Shown here: one piece after another, positions 13,601 to 34,043 of the stretch | Layout of the letters: each line of letters begins with the position of its first letter | Numbering within the stretch: position 1 is the first letter of the stretch | Assembly (NCBI GenBank): GCA_030248215.1 | Contig: JASANG010003691.1 | Span: 247,501-311,500 of the forward strand | DNA: 64,000 nucleotides | Direction of reading: 5' to 3' | DNA from: Enoplolaimus lenunculus | Lineage: Eukaryota; Nematoda; Enoplea; Enoplida; Thoracostomopsidae | Position numbers and translations under genes: made by a program | Notes under the pieces: model-generated | Database searches by the model: none | The model's input: the letters and a program-made list of their open reading frames with translations, nothing else | Told to the model about the DNA's origin: nothing

Positions 13601-14500
13601 AAGTGCCGATTCATGCTTTGACTTAAACATGAAATCTTCACATTGACTAGTCTACAACGCACGTATCGGTTGCTGTAAAATGAAACATGTAATATAAAGT
13701 AAACACAGGTAAATACATAGAGAAAAACATTTCGAAAACGGCGAAATATTGTGATTTAAGTCATTTAACATAACATAATATACTGAATTTTGCACACAAC
13801 TGCGTAACCGGGTCAGAAATTTATGAAAATGAAAAAATGTTTTTTTTGCAAAAATTTTAGTGCTCCCGTCTTCAACTCAATGTGGCGGATCAGAAAGTAT
13901 CAATTTCGATGTACGTAAACAATGTTTTACTTTAAACTTTTCAGGGGGCTGGCTTTTTTTAAGGAAAACTAAGCAGGATGGAGGGCTACCGCCCTGCCCA
14001 ACTCCCGGCACTAAGCAACTCAAACACATCTGATAATTGCCGTTAAGAGCAAGTTAAACTCTTGACACGCGAAAAACCTGACAAAATGGAAAAAACTGTA
14101 AAACAATTTTTTGAGAAAACGTTATTTCCCTGATGCATTAAGCACCACAAATCCCAAAATTTTTGAATAAAAATGCCTATTTAAAGTTTTATTATTTTTT
14201 TACCCTTTGATGATGGAGAGTCAGATTTGTCATACTTTTCAGCGATAAATATCCTTCAATGTTGCAATGTTGAATACCGCACCCGGTCGTCGACTTCGGC
14301 GTAGCCAATATATATCCGGTTGAACCTTGGTAATTCTGTCTTTCTGAAGCAGACGTTACAATCCACGCCAGACTCGTGCTCTGTTGCAAAGCAATACAGC
14401 GCTAGCTTTCAAACATATTTCCAAAACTTAGTTTGCAAACGTTAGCAATTGAAAAACTAACCTGAGTGTACTTTATTTTTAGATCCTTGATCGGTTCCAT
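7604..14500 (-). CDS. Aldehyde dehydrogenase, ALDH1/ALDH2 class, 13 exons
   Basis: NAD-dependent oxidation of aldehydes to acids; ALDH1/2 family, probably cytosolic because the product starts at MEPIKDLK with no mitochondrial presequence. Coding exons on the minus strand: 14462-14500, 13441-13570, 12683-12798, 11860-11986, 11221-11282, 10811-10939, 10300-10513, 9775-9959, 9257-9469, 8600-8709, 8134-8208, 7787-7826, 7604-7630. Every junction is GT-AG and the phases join into one 488-aa frame. Key residues: WNFP with Asn160, Lys183 in KPAEQTP, Glu258 in LELGGKSP, nucleophile Cys292 in GQCCTAGSR, Glu389 and Phe391 in EEIFGP; each is offset by exactly 10 from mature human ALDH2, so there are no internal indels up to there. 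The last two exons are tiny (13 and 9 codons) and the least certain; the final one ends in KLRLKLN. Introns of 156-891 bp hold family F repeats. Could serve retinaldehyde or acetaldehyde; substrate cannot be told. Confidence 0.95.
11391..11670. mobile_element. Family F element in ALDH intron 4
   Basis: From TGTAACCGGAATTATAAAAT to AAGTCCGGTTGCACCCTG. The left CAGGG is lost or mutated. Lies wholly within the intron 11283-11859 and ends 190 bases before exon 4. Confidence 0.55.
12017..12418. mobile_element. Family F element in ALDH intron 3
   Basis: Starts TAGGGTGCAACCGG and ends CCGGTTGCACCCTG. Subterminal regions carry TTCCGGTTCCGG-type blocks; no coding frame. Inside intron 11987-12682. Confidence 0.65.
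12937..13345. mobile_element. Family F fragment in ALDH intron 2
   Basis: Left end CAGAGTGCAACCGGAATTAT is clear; the right end is decayed near 13345. Within it, CTCAGTTGAAGATAGGT (about 13072) faces ATCTATCTTCAGTTGG (about 13139), a small nested inverted repeat. Confidence 0.5.
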
Positions 14501-15545
14501 TTTCGTTGATTGATAAACTCAAAATCAGTAAGCAGAAGCACACACGCAAAGACTTATCTTTCTAATATTACAGCGTTAGATGGTCCCTTAAATACATGCC
14601 TTGATAACTCCTGTGTGTAAACCATAACAGCTACAGATATTTAGACAAACATACATTTGCGCACAGGATAGCATACGCTAGCTATGGTGTTTCAACTTTA
14701 AGCCAAATCTGTAGAACTTTACTTCATTTAAATGTGAAACCCATTCTGGAGTTGACTTGGGTGATGCAAATTGTAGATATCTCTCAGGTTAATGTAATTT
14801 TGATTCATGTGTTTTATGTGTTAGAAAATTGAGATTTTCCAAACCGGGAATTTAAGATTTAAAATCAGGAAACTTTTGATACGATTTTGGCCTTTGGGAA
14901 CAATCTGTGACGCTGGTTATTTTGCAATGTTTAATTTACGATCGTCAGATTTATTACGTTTATAAAAAATGTTCGGTGCTTTGGATTCTGGGCGCATACA
15001 CTGACCACGGAATTCCCGGATTTTAGAATTTGGACACACCTAAAATACCTCCGCGGTATTTGTGAGGAAGTTGTTGACATAAAGCACCAGGAGCAGCAGG
15101 GACTGAAAACCAAAAAGTTTCTGAGAAAACATAATTTGCAAATTCTAGACATAACAGGATATATAGTCAAACATAAAACTCACTTGAGCATTGGTATGTA
15201 GAGATAACAAACTTTTCGAAATTTTCAGCAGTAGTGTAAACAAAAATAATCATTTAAGATCTTATGTGCAGTCTCAGGGCACATAATTGAAGCTAACTAT
15301 TTAAAAAATTGCATTTTGAGCAAAAATTACGTTCGGAAACGTGATAAATTCGCAAACGGATAGTAAAAATATCGGAAACGGAAATGGATAACGATCAAAA
15401 TAAATGGAAACGGAAACGAAGAACGGATACTGTAGTATAAATGTTTCAAAAATGTTTCATTTTTCTGCTAACATAATCGAGGCGGTATAAATAATCCGCA
15501 CTTTCAAAACCTTCTAAGAAAAAATGGCGGATGCATCGAAATTTT
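14501..15545. other. 5' flank of ALDH, nothing recognised
   Basis: No TATA box or initiator can be assigned with confidence. A G-family fragment with AACGGATAGTAAAAATATCG lies near 15355-15435. Confidence 0.4.
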
Positions 15546-15553
15546 TTAAAGTT

Positions 15554-15740
15554 TTGGATGGGGACAGTTGGACTGCGGGACAGTTGGACAGCGGGACAGT
15601 TGGACAGCGGGACAGTTGAACAGTGGGACAGTTGGACAGCGGGACAGTTGGACAGCCCGGACAATGGACGGTGGGACAATTGGACAGCGGGACAATTGGC
15701 CAGTTGGACAGCGGGACAGCGGAACAGTTGGTACAGAGGG
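15554..15740. repeat. 16-bp minisatellite
   Basis: About 11 copies of GGGACAGTTGGACAGC with a variant stretch in the middle (GGACAATGGACGGTGGG). Located about 1.05 kb upstream of the ALDH start. Short frames on both strands through it are products of the repeat and not genes. Confidence 0.9.
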
Positions 15741-16107
15741 AAAGTTGGGCCCACAACAAGGAAATGCTCCTCCACATAGAAAAATTTTCTTCAAATTGTA
15801 TTCTCAGGGGAGCTGCCGCCCCCCTGACGCCCGCAAGTTCAGGGGTCCCTAAACAAGATGATGGACTGTCGCCCCCTAACCCGCCGCACTAAAGCAATTC
15901 ATTATTGGAATCCTTATCCCGCTCAGCTTCAGCGCTTGTTTTACTGGGGAATGCTGCAACCCCCCCCCCCCCCGAGAAAAGTAAACACTGTCCCTGCTGC
16001 ACTGTATGCTCAGTATACAGATGGGGTGCAGGGGTGCCGCAGCCCCCTCATAATTAAGCAGAAAATTAAACTTTTTACATTATTTCCCAAATTTCAGAGC
16101 TAAAGGG

Positions 16108-16505
16108 TTTTAGGTGCAAGGATATTGAATAAATTGTTTATAAATCTCCAAAGCCGATAATTGAATAGTTAGCTAATAGCTAATTTGCATATCAGCGTAA
16201 TTTATCAGCCTAAATTAGGCGTTTTTGCAATATTTCACTAAATATTAGGGTTACAATTGGTTTTTGGGTGCATCTGAATAAATTGTCTACAAACCTTCTT
16301 CAAAACCGATTATCGAGTAGTTAGCTAATAGCTAATTTGCATATTTGCTTAATCAATAATCCTAAATAATGGCTTTTTAAATTATTTCTCAAATTATTAG
16401 GATTACTGAAGGGTTTTTATTGCGAGGAATCTGAATATAAATTGTGTACAAACCTCCAAAATCAATAAATGAATAGTTAGCTAATAACTAATTTGTATAT
16501 TAGAC
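16108..16505. repeat. Three diverged tandem copies of a ~153-bp unit
   Basis: The block GTTAGCTAATA begins at 16169, 16320 and 16476 (spacing 151 and 156). Each copy also has an AATAAATTG-type and a CCTAAAT-type block in the same order. The first two copies keep ATTTGCAT, the complement of the POU octamer. Confidence 0.75.
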
Positions 16506-16709
16506 TGCTTATGTGTTCGAGATTCGCTCAATACATATACTCCCACTACGACTGGTATATTATATATTTATATATTATAAGTATATTTGGCTGTGCATAT
16601 ATTATGGTTGCACTCCTAGTATATTGCTGTCCCGGGAAAATAAGACGGTTTTTATCGTAACATGGGCCCATTACATAGTTTTTATCGAAGTGGTTTATAT
16701 TTTGAATTA

Positions 16710-17015
16710 CAGGGTGGCATCGAAGGTTCGAATTCCGATATATTTGGCTGTGCATATGTAAACAGGAGTGCATATATTTGCATTCCCAGTATATTGCTGT
16801 CCTGGAACAATGGGACTACCTTTGTCGTAACATGGGCCCAGATCACAAATCTCAAGACTGAAGGCGGGCAAAAGCTACACGGCTGGCATTCCATTGATAT
16901 TCTGAAATAAATTATATTAAACAACAGAAATTTGCAACATGCAAGATTCGGATTCGAACTCCGCAAAATAGCAATGGATTCGGATTCGGTCAAATGTGGA
17001 TTCGGTGCCACCCTG
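16710..17015. mobile_element. Family H short element (CAGGGTGGCA ends)
   Basis: Ends CAGGGTGGCATCGAA and TTCGGTGCCACCCTG are inverted. Interior includes GGATTCGGATTCGG blocks and a segment (about 16739-16842) related to 16575-16680 just outside. hAT-like ends; no coding frame. Confidence 0.55.
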
Positions 17016-17054
17016 CAGCGTTCACGAAACATGTTTCTCCAATGGGAAATGAGG

Positions 17055-17290
17055 ACGTAACCGGATAGTAAAAATAACAGAAACAGATGTGATTAAAGTA
17101 AACGGAAACGCAAAACGGATATTGAAATAGACAAGTTTCAATGGTGGTTTCTGTTTCTGCCAACACGATTTGAGGCATGCAGATATTTGCCGGGCTTTCT
17201 GAAAAATAACGAACACGGAAATTCCGGTATTTCTTTAACAGAATCGGACACAAATTTTTACCGGATACGGATATCCCGTTTACATCCTGG
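17055..17290. mobile_element. Family G short element
   Basis: Starts ACGTAACCGGATAGTAAAAA and ends ACGGATATCCCGTTTACATC. Related ends occur at 15355, 59649 and in the last 65 bases of the window. Confidence 0.5.
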
Positions 17291-17699
17291 CCACTTGTCC
17301 AAAAAATCATCTATATGGCTCAAGTGGGATTAGCTTAGGAAATTGTAAATAGTGCCGCCGACCAATGTGTCTGAATGTACCCTGACCGACCTTTGGATGT
17401 TTTTAATTTTAAAATACTACGCTCTATTTTAAAAGGAATAATTGGAAGTTTAATAAAATGAATTTTGTACAATCAGTATCAAACATCAAATTTAAATCAC
17501 CGACATTTTGTTTCAAAGCGACAACCTAACATTTACCGTTTCCCAAATATACAGCAACGTAAAAGCAGCATACTTGAATAGTACCGAATACGGCTTGATT
17601 TCCACTGCGAATTGCTCATAAGCCTCAAAATTGTTCGCAAAATTTCGGCCGATTTTAAGTATAAGGAACAACCCAAAGGGAGACAGGCTGACTAGAGTA

Positions 17700-17812
17700 C
17701 TTAACGACTGGGAAGCTTACAGCTTAACTTAGTCTTCGGTTTGAACTTCTGTTTAGGTTTAGGTTTTAGGCTTAGGTTCAGTACGCAAGACCTTCTAATT
17801 AATCTGGGCCAA
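17700..17812. mobile_element. Degenerate TTAGGC-type element fragment
   Basis: TTTAGGTTTAGG-type repeats with a terminal GGGCC near 17812. The ends are too decayed to place in A, B or C. Otherwise 17291-17973 shows only fem-1 3' flank. Confidence 0.4.
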
Positions 17813-17889
17813 CATTTCGTTCACCACAGCTTAAACATATCAGCAAGAATAACACTGAAGAAATGTCAAAAACTCTATTTACAATAAAA

Positions 17890-17895
17890 TTTAAT
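17890..17895 (-). promoter_or_regulatory. Possible variant poly(A) signal of fem-1
   Basis: ATTAAA on the minus strand about 80 bases after the fem-1 stop codon (17974-17976). Position fits, but the motif is common in AT-rich DNA. Confidence 0.25.
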
Positions 17896-17973
17896 GTAAA
17901 AAATTTTCAATTCGTCAAATAGCAGTAGATGACCGTCGAATCGTTAAAGTGACCGAATACACGTCATGTACTA

Positions 17974-27461
<9,488 letters not shown>

Positions 27462-27545
27462 GACATATTTTATGCTTTAAAAACCAGGTAATAAAATTAA
27501 TAGTTATTTCGCTGAAAACCAAGCAATTAGCAAAAACACGAGTAA

Positions 27546-27704
27546 GCTTGTGGCCAGCTCACCATGCTAGGGGGGTGCAAAAATTTTCAGGAGCGGCATT
27601 CAAGGGTTTTCAATGACTTACAAGCAAGATTGAAAATCTAGGGGGGCCGAAAAAATTTTCCAGGGGGGCTGAACTGCCCCTGCACCCCTATTGGCTACGG
27701 CCCG
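27546..27704. mobile_element. Family E MITE upstream of fem-1
   Basis: Ends GCTTGTGGCCAGCTCACC and TTGGCTACGGCCCG. Lies 85 bases 5' of the fem-1 start codon, so it may fall in the promoter or 5' UTR. Confidence 0.8.
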
Positions 27705-28262
27705 AACACGAGTGTTTTCCTGGCATGTGAAAGTTAAATCGATAACGAGATATAGTGTTGATATCAAGACGAGACAATTGTAACGATAATAACGCGAGCG
27801 AAGCGAGCGAGAAGCTAAGCGTAATTTTTGTGTAAAATTCATTTATACGTCTCTGGTTGGATTCACTTTATTTTGTAATATTGGGATCCAAAAAAGGGAT
27901 GAAAGCGTATTTTTTAAAAAGTAGAAGGGTAATAACGCTTTGCTCCGATCCGCCACTCTTCGCAAAAATGATCGGGTTTTAATTTTGTTTTGTATATTTG
28001 ACCTTCTCGTGACCATCCCTGATCATTTCACAACCAAATTTGAATTTGTAAAATAACGTCACTTCTTGAAAGGACTGAAAAAACAGTCCTCAAAAATACC
28101 TACGTATTTTACTGATACTTAAACACAATTTGCTGACCTGAGTCGAATGGTGTTAAATTTTCTACGATATGTATGATCAACGGTTTACGAGTTATAGTCG
28201 AATAGCAGGCTGATTTAGCGTACTGTTGTAGGTTTAGGCGTTGAAGAAGGCATATTTACACT

Positions 28263-28480
28263 GGCCCATGTATAGAACAAGGCCGGAGCAGTAGTATAAG
28301 CATATTCCTAAGCCTAAGCCTAAGCCTGAGCCTAAGCCTAATGCTAAGTCTAAGTAACATTGAAATTATTTCTAAGCCTGAGCCTAAGCCTAAGCGAAGC
28401 AAAAAAGTTAGTCTAAAGCTTAAACTAACTCTTTTACAGCTTCGCCGGAAAACGATCCGGTCCTGTTGTATACATGGGTC
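28263..28480. mobile_element. Family A element, reverse orientation
   Basis: Ends GGCCCATGTATAGAACAAGG and GTCCTGTTGTATACATGGGT; CCTAAG-type core; GAAAACGATCCGG block near the right end. Confidence 0.85.
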
Positions 28481-28630
28481 CCTACACTTAAGGATAATCC
28501 ATTCCCTAAGGTTCAACGTTAAACATGGTCGAAAATGTACAAGACGTTTTTATTTTCGGGTGTGACAATGGAGACGGGTGCCTGTCTTTTAGATAGTTAA
28601 TGTTAACAACATGTTGTCTATCAGTATCAT

Positions 28631-28828
28631 GGCCCATGTATGGAACAGGACCGGATCGTTTTCCGGAGTGGCTGTAATAAAGGCAGTTTAAGCTTTAGAC
28701 TAAATTTTTTGCTTAGGCTTAAAGCTTAAGCTTAGGCTTAAGCCTACGAATAGGCTCATCCTTACGCTTAGGCTTAAGCTTAGGAATATGCTTATATTAC
28801 TGTTCCGACCCTGTTCTATACATGGGCC
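28631..28828. mobile_element. Family A element, forward orientation
   Basis: Ends GGCCCATGTATGGAACAGGA and CCCTGTTCTATACATGGGCC; blocks CCGGATCGTTTTCCGG, TTTAGACTAAATTTTTTGC, TTAGGC-type core, GGAATATGCTTATATTACTG. Opposite in direction to the copy 150 bases away. Confidence 0.88.
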
Positions 28829-29181
28829 AGTATCATAGTGAGTCTGGCACACCAAAAATTATTCAAAAATTAAATTATACGTGTAAATTGTCACGTGAGT
28901 ACCCTGAGAGTTAAAAATTTCAATAAAATGGTCACAAGCCAAAAACAACACCGACCGCATACTCCAGTGCATATATCCAAGGGGGTGCAAATAGGAAGAT
29001 ATATTGATTAAAATTTTTGTCCGTCATGAAATACAGCCATTTTTATGGATTTGCATCTGTCTGGTTATTAAATTGCAACAAATTTTCTCACTCCAGTACA
29101 CTAGCTCGCTGGCTCGCTCGCTTAAAAAGTTTTCAGTCAAACAATAACCCACCTGAAACGAAATTCTGGCTACGCCGCGTG

Positions 29182-29502
29182 GGGCCCATTTACAGATCAG
29201 GGGCGGAACGCTTTTCTGTGGAACTAGAAAAGAGTAAGCTTAAGCTTTAGACTAATTTTTTGCTTTGCTTAAGCTTAGGCTTGGGCGCAGGCTTAGGAAT
29301 ATGTTCATTCTTACGCCTAGGTTTAGGCTTAGGCTTAGGCTTAGGCTTAGGAATATGCTCATTACGCTTAGGCTTAGACTTAGGCTTAGGAATAGGCTCA
29401 TCCACACGCTTAAGCTTAGGCTTTAAAAATACGCTCATTTTTACGCTTATGCTTAGGAATATGCTTATAATACTGTTCTGCCCGTGTTGTTTACATTGGT
29501 CC
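29182..29502. mobile_element. Family B TTAGGC-cored element
   Basis: Ends GGGCCCATTTACAGATCAGG and GTTGTTTACATTGGTCC. Core includes five pure TTAGGC units near 29325-29350, separated from others by ATATGCTCATTACGC-type spacers. Confidence 0.85.
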
Positions 29503-29870
29503 CGCTTGGCGACAAATGTCCCAAAAGGCCCCACGTGACACAAACGTACCAATTTTGTTTTGAAATAACAATGCGTACGAACAAGTGACTCTTAAACATT
29601 TAAAAATCAAAAATTCCGTAAAAAAAATAATACAGAGAAAGAGTCAAACTCGTACGGGGTTTTTGCTAATTTTTAAATTTTAAATAAAAACAACCGCGAA
29701 GATGCTTCTGCTGCGCCAAACTTTATTCAGTCAACCCCCCACGAAAAATAAAAGAGCATTTTTGTATGGCAAAAAAAAAACTATTGTTTACCACAATATT
29801 ATTGTCAATTGTCGTGCAAACTGTAACATTGCAAAAGCGCGCACGCGCATTGCGTAAACCCTTTGACAGA

Positions 29871-30064
29871 ACCGTAGCAGCCATCCCCCCATACGACCCA
29901 TTTGGGGGCCCACCGTTAAAGGGCCCCCCCACCCTAACCGGTTGTAACAAAAACCGCCGAAGTTTTAAAATGCGTCTGACTTCTCGATCACTTCGCTGGC
30001 GAGTTTGCGGGTTCGCCTCCTTGGAGCTTGGGGGAATGCCCCACCCGTGTCTGCTCCGGCACTA
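29871..30064. mobile_element. Family L repeat
   Basis: Starts ACCGTAGCAGCCATCCCCCC and ends GTCTGCTCCGGCACT. Interior CACCCTAACCGGTT and a TTCTCGATCACTTCGCTGGC block are shared with 33851-34043. Non-coding. Confidence 0.65.
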
Positions 30065-30504
30065 CCCTTTGACCGTTTGATCGTATTATTTATCGTACCG
30101 TCAAGCTTTACAGTTCATTGGGGCACTGTGCCAGACGACCGCCAGGGGTAAGGTAGCCAGCATTTTACTTCAGAATGGTATAACTACTTCGTATACGATT
30201 TTACGAAGCGAACGTAGCGGAACAAAATTGTTTTTGATCCCTAGCATCTATCAGGATATTGTAAATCCTGTCAGTGTCGTTTTTCCACGTCCTTAACAAT
30301 TTGAGCGATATATTTCAATATTCAACGCCTTATACACGCCTCTGGTGCCGGCAGGGAAGATGATAGGAAGAAATAAATGCTATGAGCGGCAAATAAAATG
30401 GGCTGACCAAATTTAACAGTTGGCTCCAAGCACATTTATTCCATGCTCACACAGAATGATGATAAATAGATTTGCTTAGCTTCTCGCTACAATTTGTCTT
30501 TGTC

Positions 30505-30629
30505 TATATGTCGTAGCCTAAGTCGTAATTCAGCCCAATTCTGAATTGGGCTAGTCCAAAGCGGAATTACGCCCTAAAACCAGCCCTATTTGGAATTGGG
30601 CTAAATTACGACTTGGGCTACGACATATA
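30505..30629. mobile_element. Short MITE with long inverted ends
   Basis: TATATGTCGTAGCCTAAGTC at the left mirrors GACTTGGGCTACGACATATA at the right, followed inward by GTAATTCAGCCCAATTC and its mirror. About 125 bp with a short loop. Confidence 0.75.
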
Positions 30630-30800
30630 TACTTACTCAAATTAAGGAATAGTAGGTTTTATATAGTCTTAAAAATTACTAATATTTGAACATTAATATT
30701 TCCAACGAAAATTTTCAGATAAAACTTTTATGCAGTTCTAAGCGTCAGTTGAATACGTAGCCGTTAGGCCGTTTCATTTTGAGAAATATAAGATATATTA

Positions 30801-31701
30801 AAACTAGAAAAAATGCTCAGCACTTGAGCAGCAAGGGATATGTTTCATATTCCTATTAAAAGTATGGTAAACTAGATCAGCACATTCGCTTGATGTAACC
30901 TATAAAAGTATTAAGAAACAATAGCGACCAAAATCATGTTAACTATTAATTTTTCTGAAACATCTTGCGGACAGCAAATCAATTTCTAACTTTAAACTTT
31001 TTGACAGGATTTGATGGGAATTTTCAGAAATTTCTTAGGGTCGCAGAGACATGGCTGAGGTATACCGCTGTTTGATTTTGCCACATTAATCGATGTTGCC
31101 AGAATACGGTGCGATTTGTGAGCTTCTATAGTCGTGACTATGCAGTGAAACAGATAACTCGGGTGGGAAATGCGCATTTATAGAATTTGTCACTAAGGTC
31201 AAAAATCGAGCAGACTCAAAGTCACTTATAAGTGGAGCTTTTTTAAATCATCAATTGCGATTCGTTTTGTGACGTCTGTTTAAGAAAGTATCTAACAAAA
31301 TTGGTCATCAGGACTAACACAGCCATTATGTCGCCACACAATGCTCTTATGAAATTCAATTAACTATGGTAATACAAAGCCATAGGTAAATTTAATGCGT
31401 TCTTGTAGAGAACTTTAATATACATTTATGGATTCCAAGCTAAATCTGTCTGCATTTCAGAAACTATTTCGCTTTGCATTCAAGAAAAGCATCTGTTTCT
31501 TACAAAAAGAAAATTACAGAAATTTTGCTGTCCGCAATATGTTTCAGAAAAATTAATAGTCAACATGATTTTGGACGCTATTGTTTCTTAATACTTTTAT
31601 AGATTACATCAAGCGAATGTGCTGATCTAGTTTACCATACTTTTAATAGGAATATGAAACATATCCCTTGCTGCTCAAGTGCTGTGCATTTTTTCTAGTT
31701 T
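30801..31701. mobile_element. Foldback element with ~190-bp inverted arms
   Basis: Arms 30801-30990 and 31511-31701 are inverted copies with only about six differences by eye, for example AGCAGCAAGGGATATGTTTC in both. The ~520-bp centre holds no convincing gene. No target duplication was evident. Confidence 0.85.
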
Positions 31702-31884
31702 CAACCGCTTTACCAAGCTGCTGATTTAATCCACCAATCCAGGTTATGAAAAATGAGAGGACTGATTAAACTAAATACTGAGTTTAAATAGATCGCTTGG
31801 TTGAAAGAAACTATTGTCATGGCAACAAGCGCCTAATCAAAGTATTTGTATGAAACCAAGAGTTGGGGCGAAGCAAACGATGGG

Positions 31885-33487
31885 GGGACATCGTCCGTTG
31901 CGATGAAGCTAACCGTTTGTGTGAAACCAACCCTTGGGCTGAAACCGACCGTTGGGGTGAAACTAACATCGGGGCAAAATTAACCGCTAGGGTGAAACTA
32001 TCAGTTGCAGTGAAACCAACTGTGGGGTGAAACCAACCGTTGGAGTGAAACCGACCGTTGGGGTGAAACCGACCGTTGGGGTGAAACCAACCGTTGGGGT
32101 GAAACCAACCGTTGGGGTGAAACCAACCGTTGGGGTGAAACCGACTGTTGGGTGAAACGTGAAACCAACCGTTTGGGTGAAACCAACCGTTGGCGTGAAA
32201 CCAACCGTTGGGGTGAAACCAGACGTTGGGATGAAACCGATTGTTGGGGTGAAACCAACCGTTTGGGTGAAACCAACCGTTGGTGTGAAACCAACCGTTG
32301 CGGTAAAACCGGCTGTTGGGGTGAAACCAACCGTTGAGGTGAAACCAACCGTTGGGATGAAACCAGCCGTTGGGGTGAAACCGACTGTTGGGGTGAAACC
32401 AACCGTTGGGGCAAAACCAACCGTTGCGGTAAAACCGACTGTTGGGGTGAAACCAACCGTTGGGGTTAAACCAACCGTTGGGGTGAAAACAACCGTTGGG
32501 GCAAAACCAACCGTTGGGATGAAACCAACCGTTGGGTTGAAACCAACCGTTGGGGTGAAACCAACCGTTGGGGTGAAACCAACCGTTGGGGTGACACCAA
32601 CCGTTGGGGTGAAACCAACCGTTGGGGTGAAACCAACCGTTGGGGTGAAACCAACCGTTGGGGTGAAACCAACCGTTGGGGTGAAACCAACCGTTGGGGT
32701 GAAACCAACCGTTGGGGTGACACCAACCGTTGGGGTGAAACCAACCGTTGTGGTGCAACCGACTGTTGTGGTGAAACCAACCGTTGGGGTGAAACCAACC
32801 GTTGGGGTGAAACCAACCGTTGGGGTGAAACCAACCGTTGGGGTGAAACCAACCGTTGGGGTGAAACCAACCGTTGGGGTGAAACCAACCGTTGGGGTGA
32901 AACCAACCGTTGGGGTGAAACCAACCGTTGGGGTGACACCAACCGTTGGGGTGAAACCAACCGTTGGGGTGAAACCAACCGTTGGGGTGAAACCAACCGT
33001 TGGGGTGAAACCAACCGTTGGGGTGAAACCAACCGTTGGGGTGATACCAACCGTTGGGGTGAAACCAACCGTTGGGGTGAAACCAACCGTTGGGGTGATA
33101 CCAACCGTTGGGGTGATACCAACCGTTGGGGTGATACCAACCGTTGGGGTGAAACCAACCGTTGGGGTGAAGCCAACCGTTGGGGTGAAACGAACCGTTG
33201 GGGTGAAACCAACCGTTGGGGTGAAACCAACCGTTGGGGTGAAACCAACCGTTGGGGTGAAACCAACCGTTGGGGTGATACCAACCGTTGGGGTGAAACC
33301 AACCGTTGGGGTGAAACCAACCGTTGGGGTGAAACCAACCGTTAGGGTGAAACCAACCGTTGGGGCAAAACCAACCGTTGGGGTGAAACCGACCGTTGGG
33401 GTGAAACCAACCGTTGGGGTAAAACCGACTGTTGGGGTGAAACCAACCGTTGAGGTGAAACCAACCTTTGGGGTGAAACTAACTTTA
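31885..33487. repeat. 18-bp minisatellite, ~89 copies
   Basis: Unit GGGGTGAAACCAACCGTT. The left third (to about 32520) is diverged; the middle and right are nearly uniform, with occasional GTGATACC and GTGACACC variants. The unit is six codons long, so frames stay open on both strands; these are not genes. Confidence 0.95.
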
Positions 33488-33850
33488 AGCTCTATAAAGT
33501 GGTGAAAGTTATAACCGTAAAATTACATAGCTAATGTGTAAAAAGTGTTGAACCAAAATGAAAAATTTCGTGCACTTTCAGTAAGGAGTTTTTTGACCGT
33601 AACTATTGAAGACCAGATTATTTTGCTAAATCCTTTGGCACAAATATTCCCTACGTACCAGGATACCAATGTACAAAATTTGAACGATAGCGGTCTGATA
33701 TTACTTGAGCACCAACATGCGAACTAAACTGAAAATACGCGCTTGAGATGCGCGAATCATATATATGAACACTATCGTGTTCATATGATAATCCGCACTG
33801 TGCTAGCTCAAAACGTAAGTTAGTCTACATTGCATACATATGCAAATATC

Positions 33851-34043
33851 CAGGTCCGGAGCAGCCACCCCCCATACCCCCAATTGGGGGGCCACTTCTA
33901 AAGGGGTCCCACCCTAACCGGTTAAAACAAAAGCCACTTAAATGTTAAAATGCATCTGGCTTCTCGCTCGCTTCGCTCACGAGTTTGCGTCCCCCCACCC
34001 TGCAATTTGGGGGGAGGCGCCACCCCTGCCTGCTCCGGCACTG
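33851..34043. mobile_element. Family L repeat
   Basis: Starts CAGGTCCGGAGCAGCC and ends CTGCTCCGGCACTG. Includes CACCCTAACCGGTT and TTCTCGCTCGCTTCGCTCAC. Colinear with 29871-30064. Confidence 0.7.

Noticed and set aside
16728-16740. tRNA B-box-like GGTTCGAATTCC
   Set aside because: No A box or cloverleaf upstream; it is part of an H element end.
31817-33505. Frames of 290-448 codons with GVKPTV or HPNGWF repeats
   Set aside because: The 18-bp unit is a multiple of three, so frames stay open on both strands. No start context, introns or non-repeat domains.
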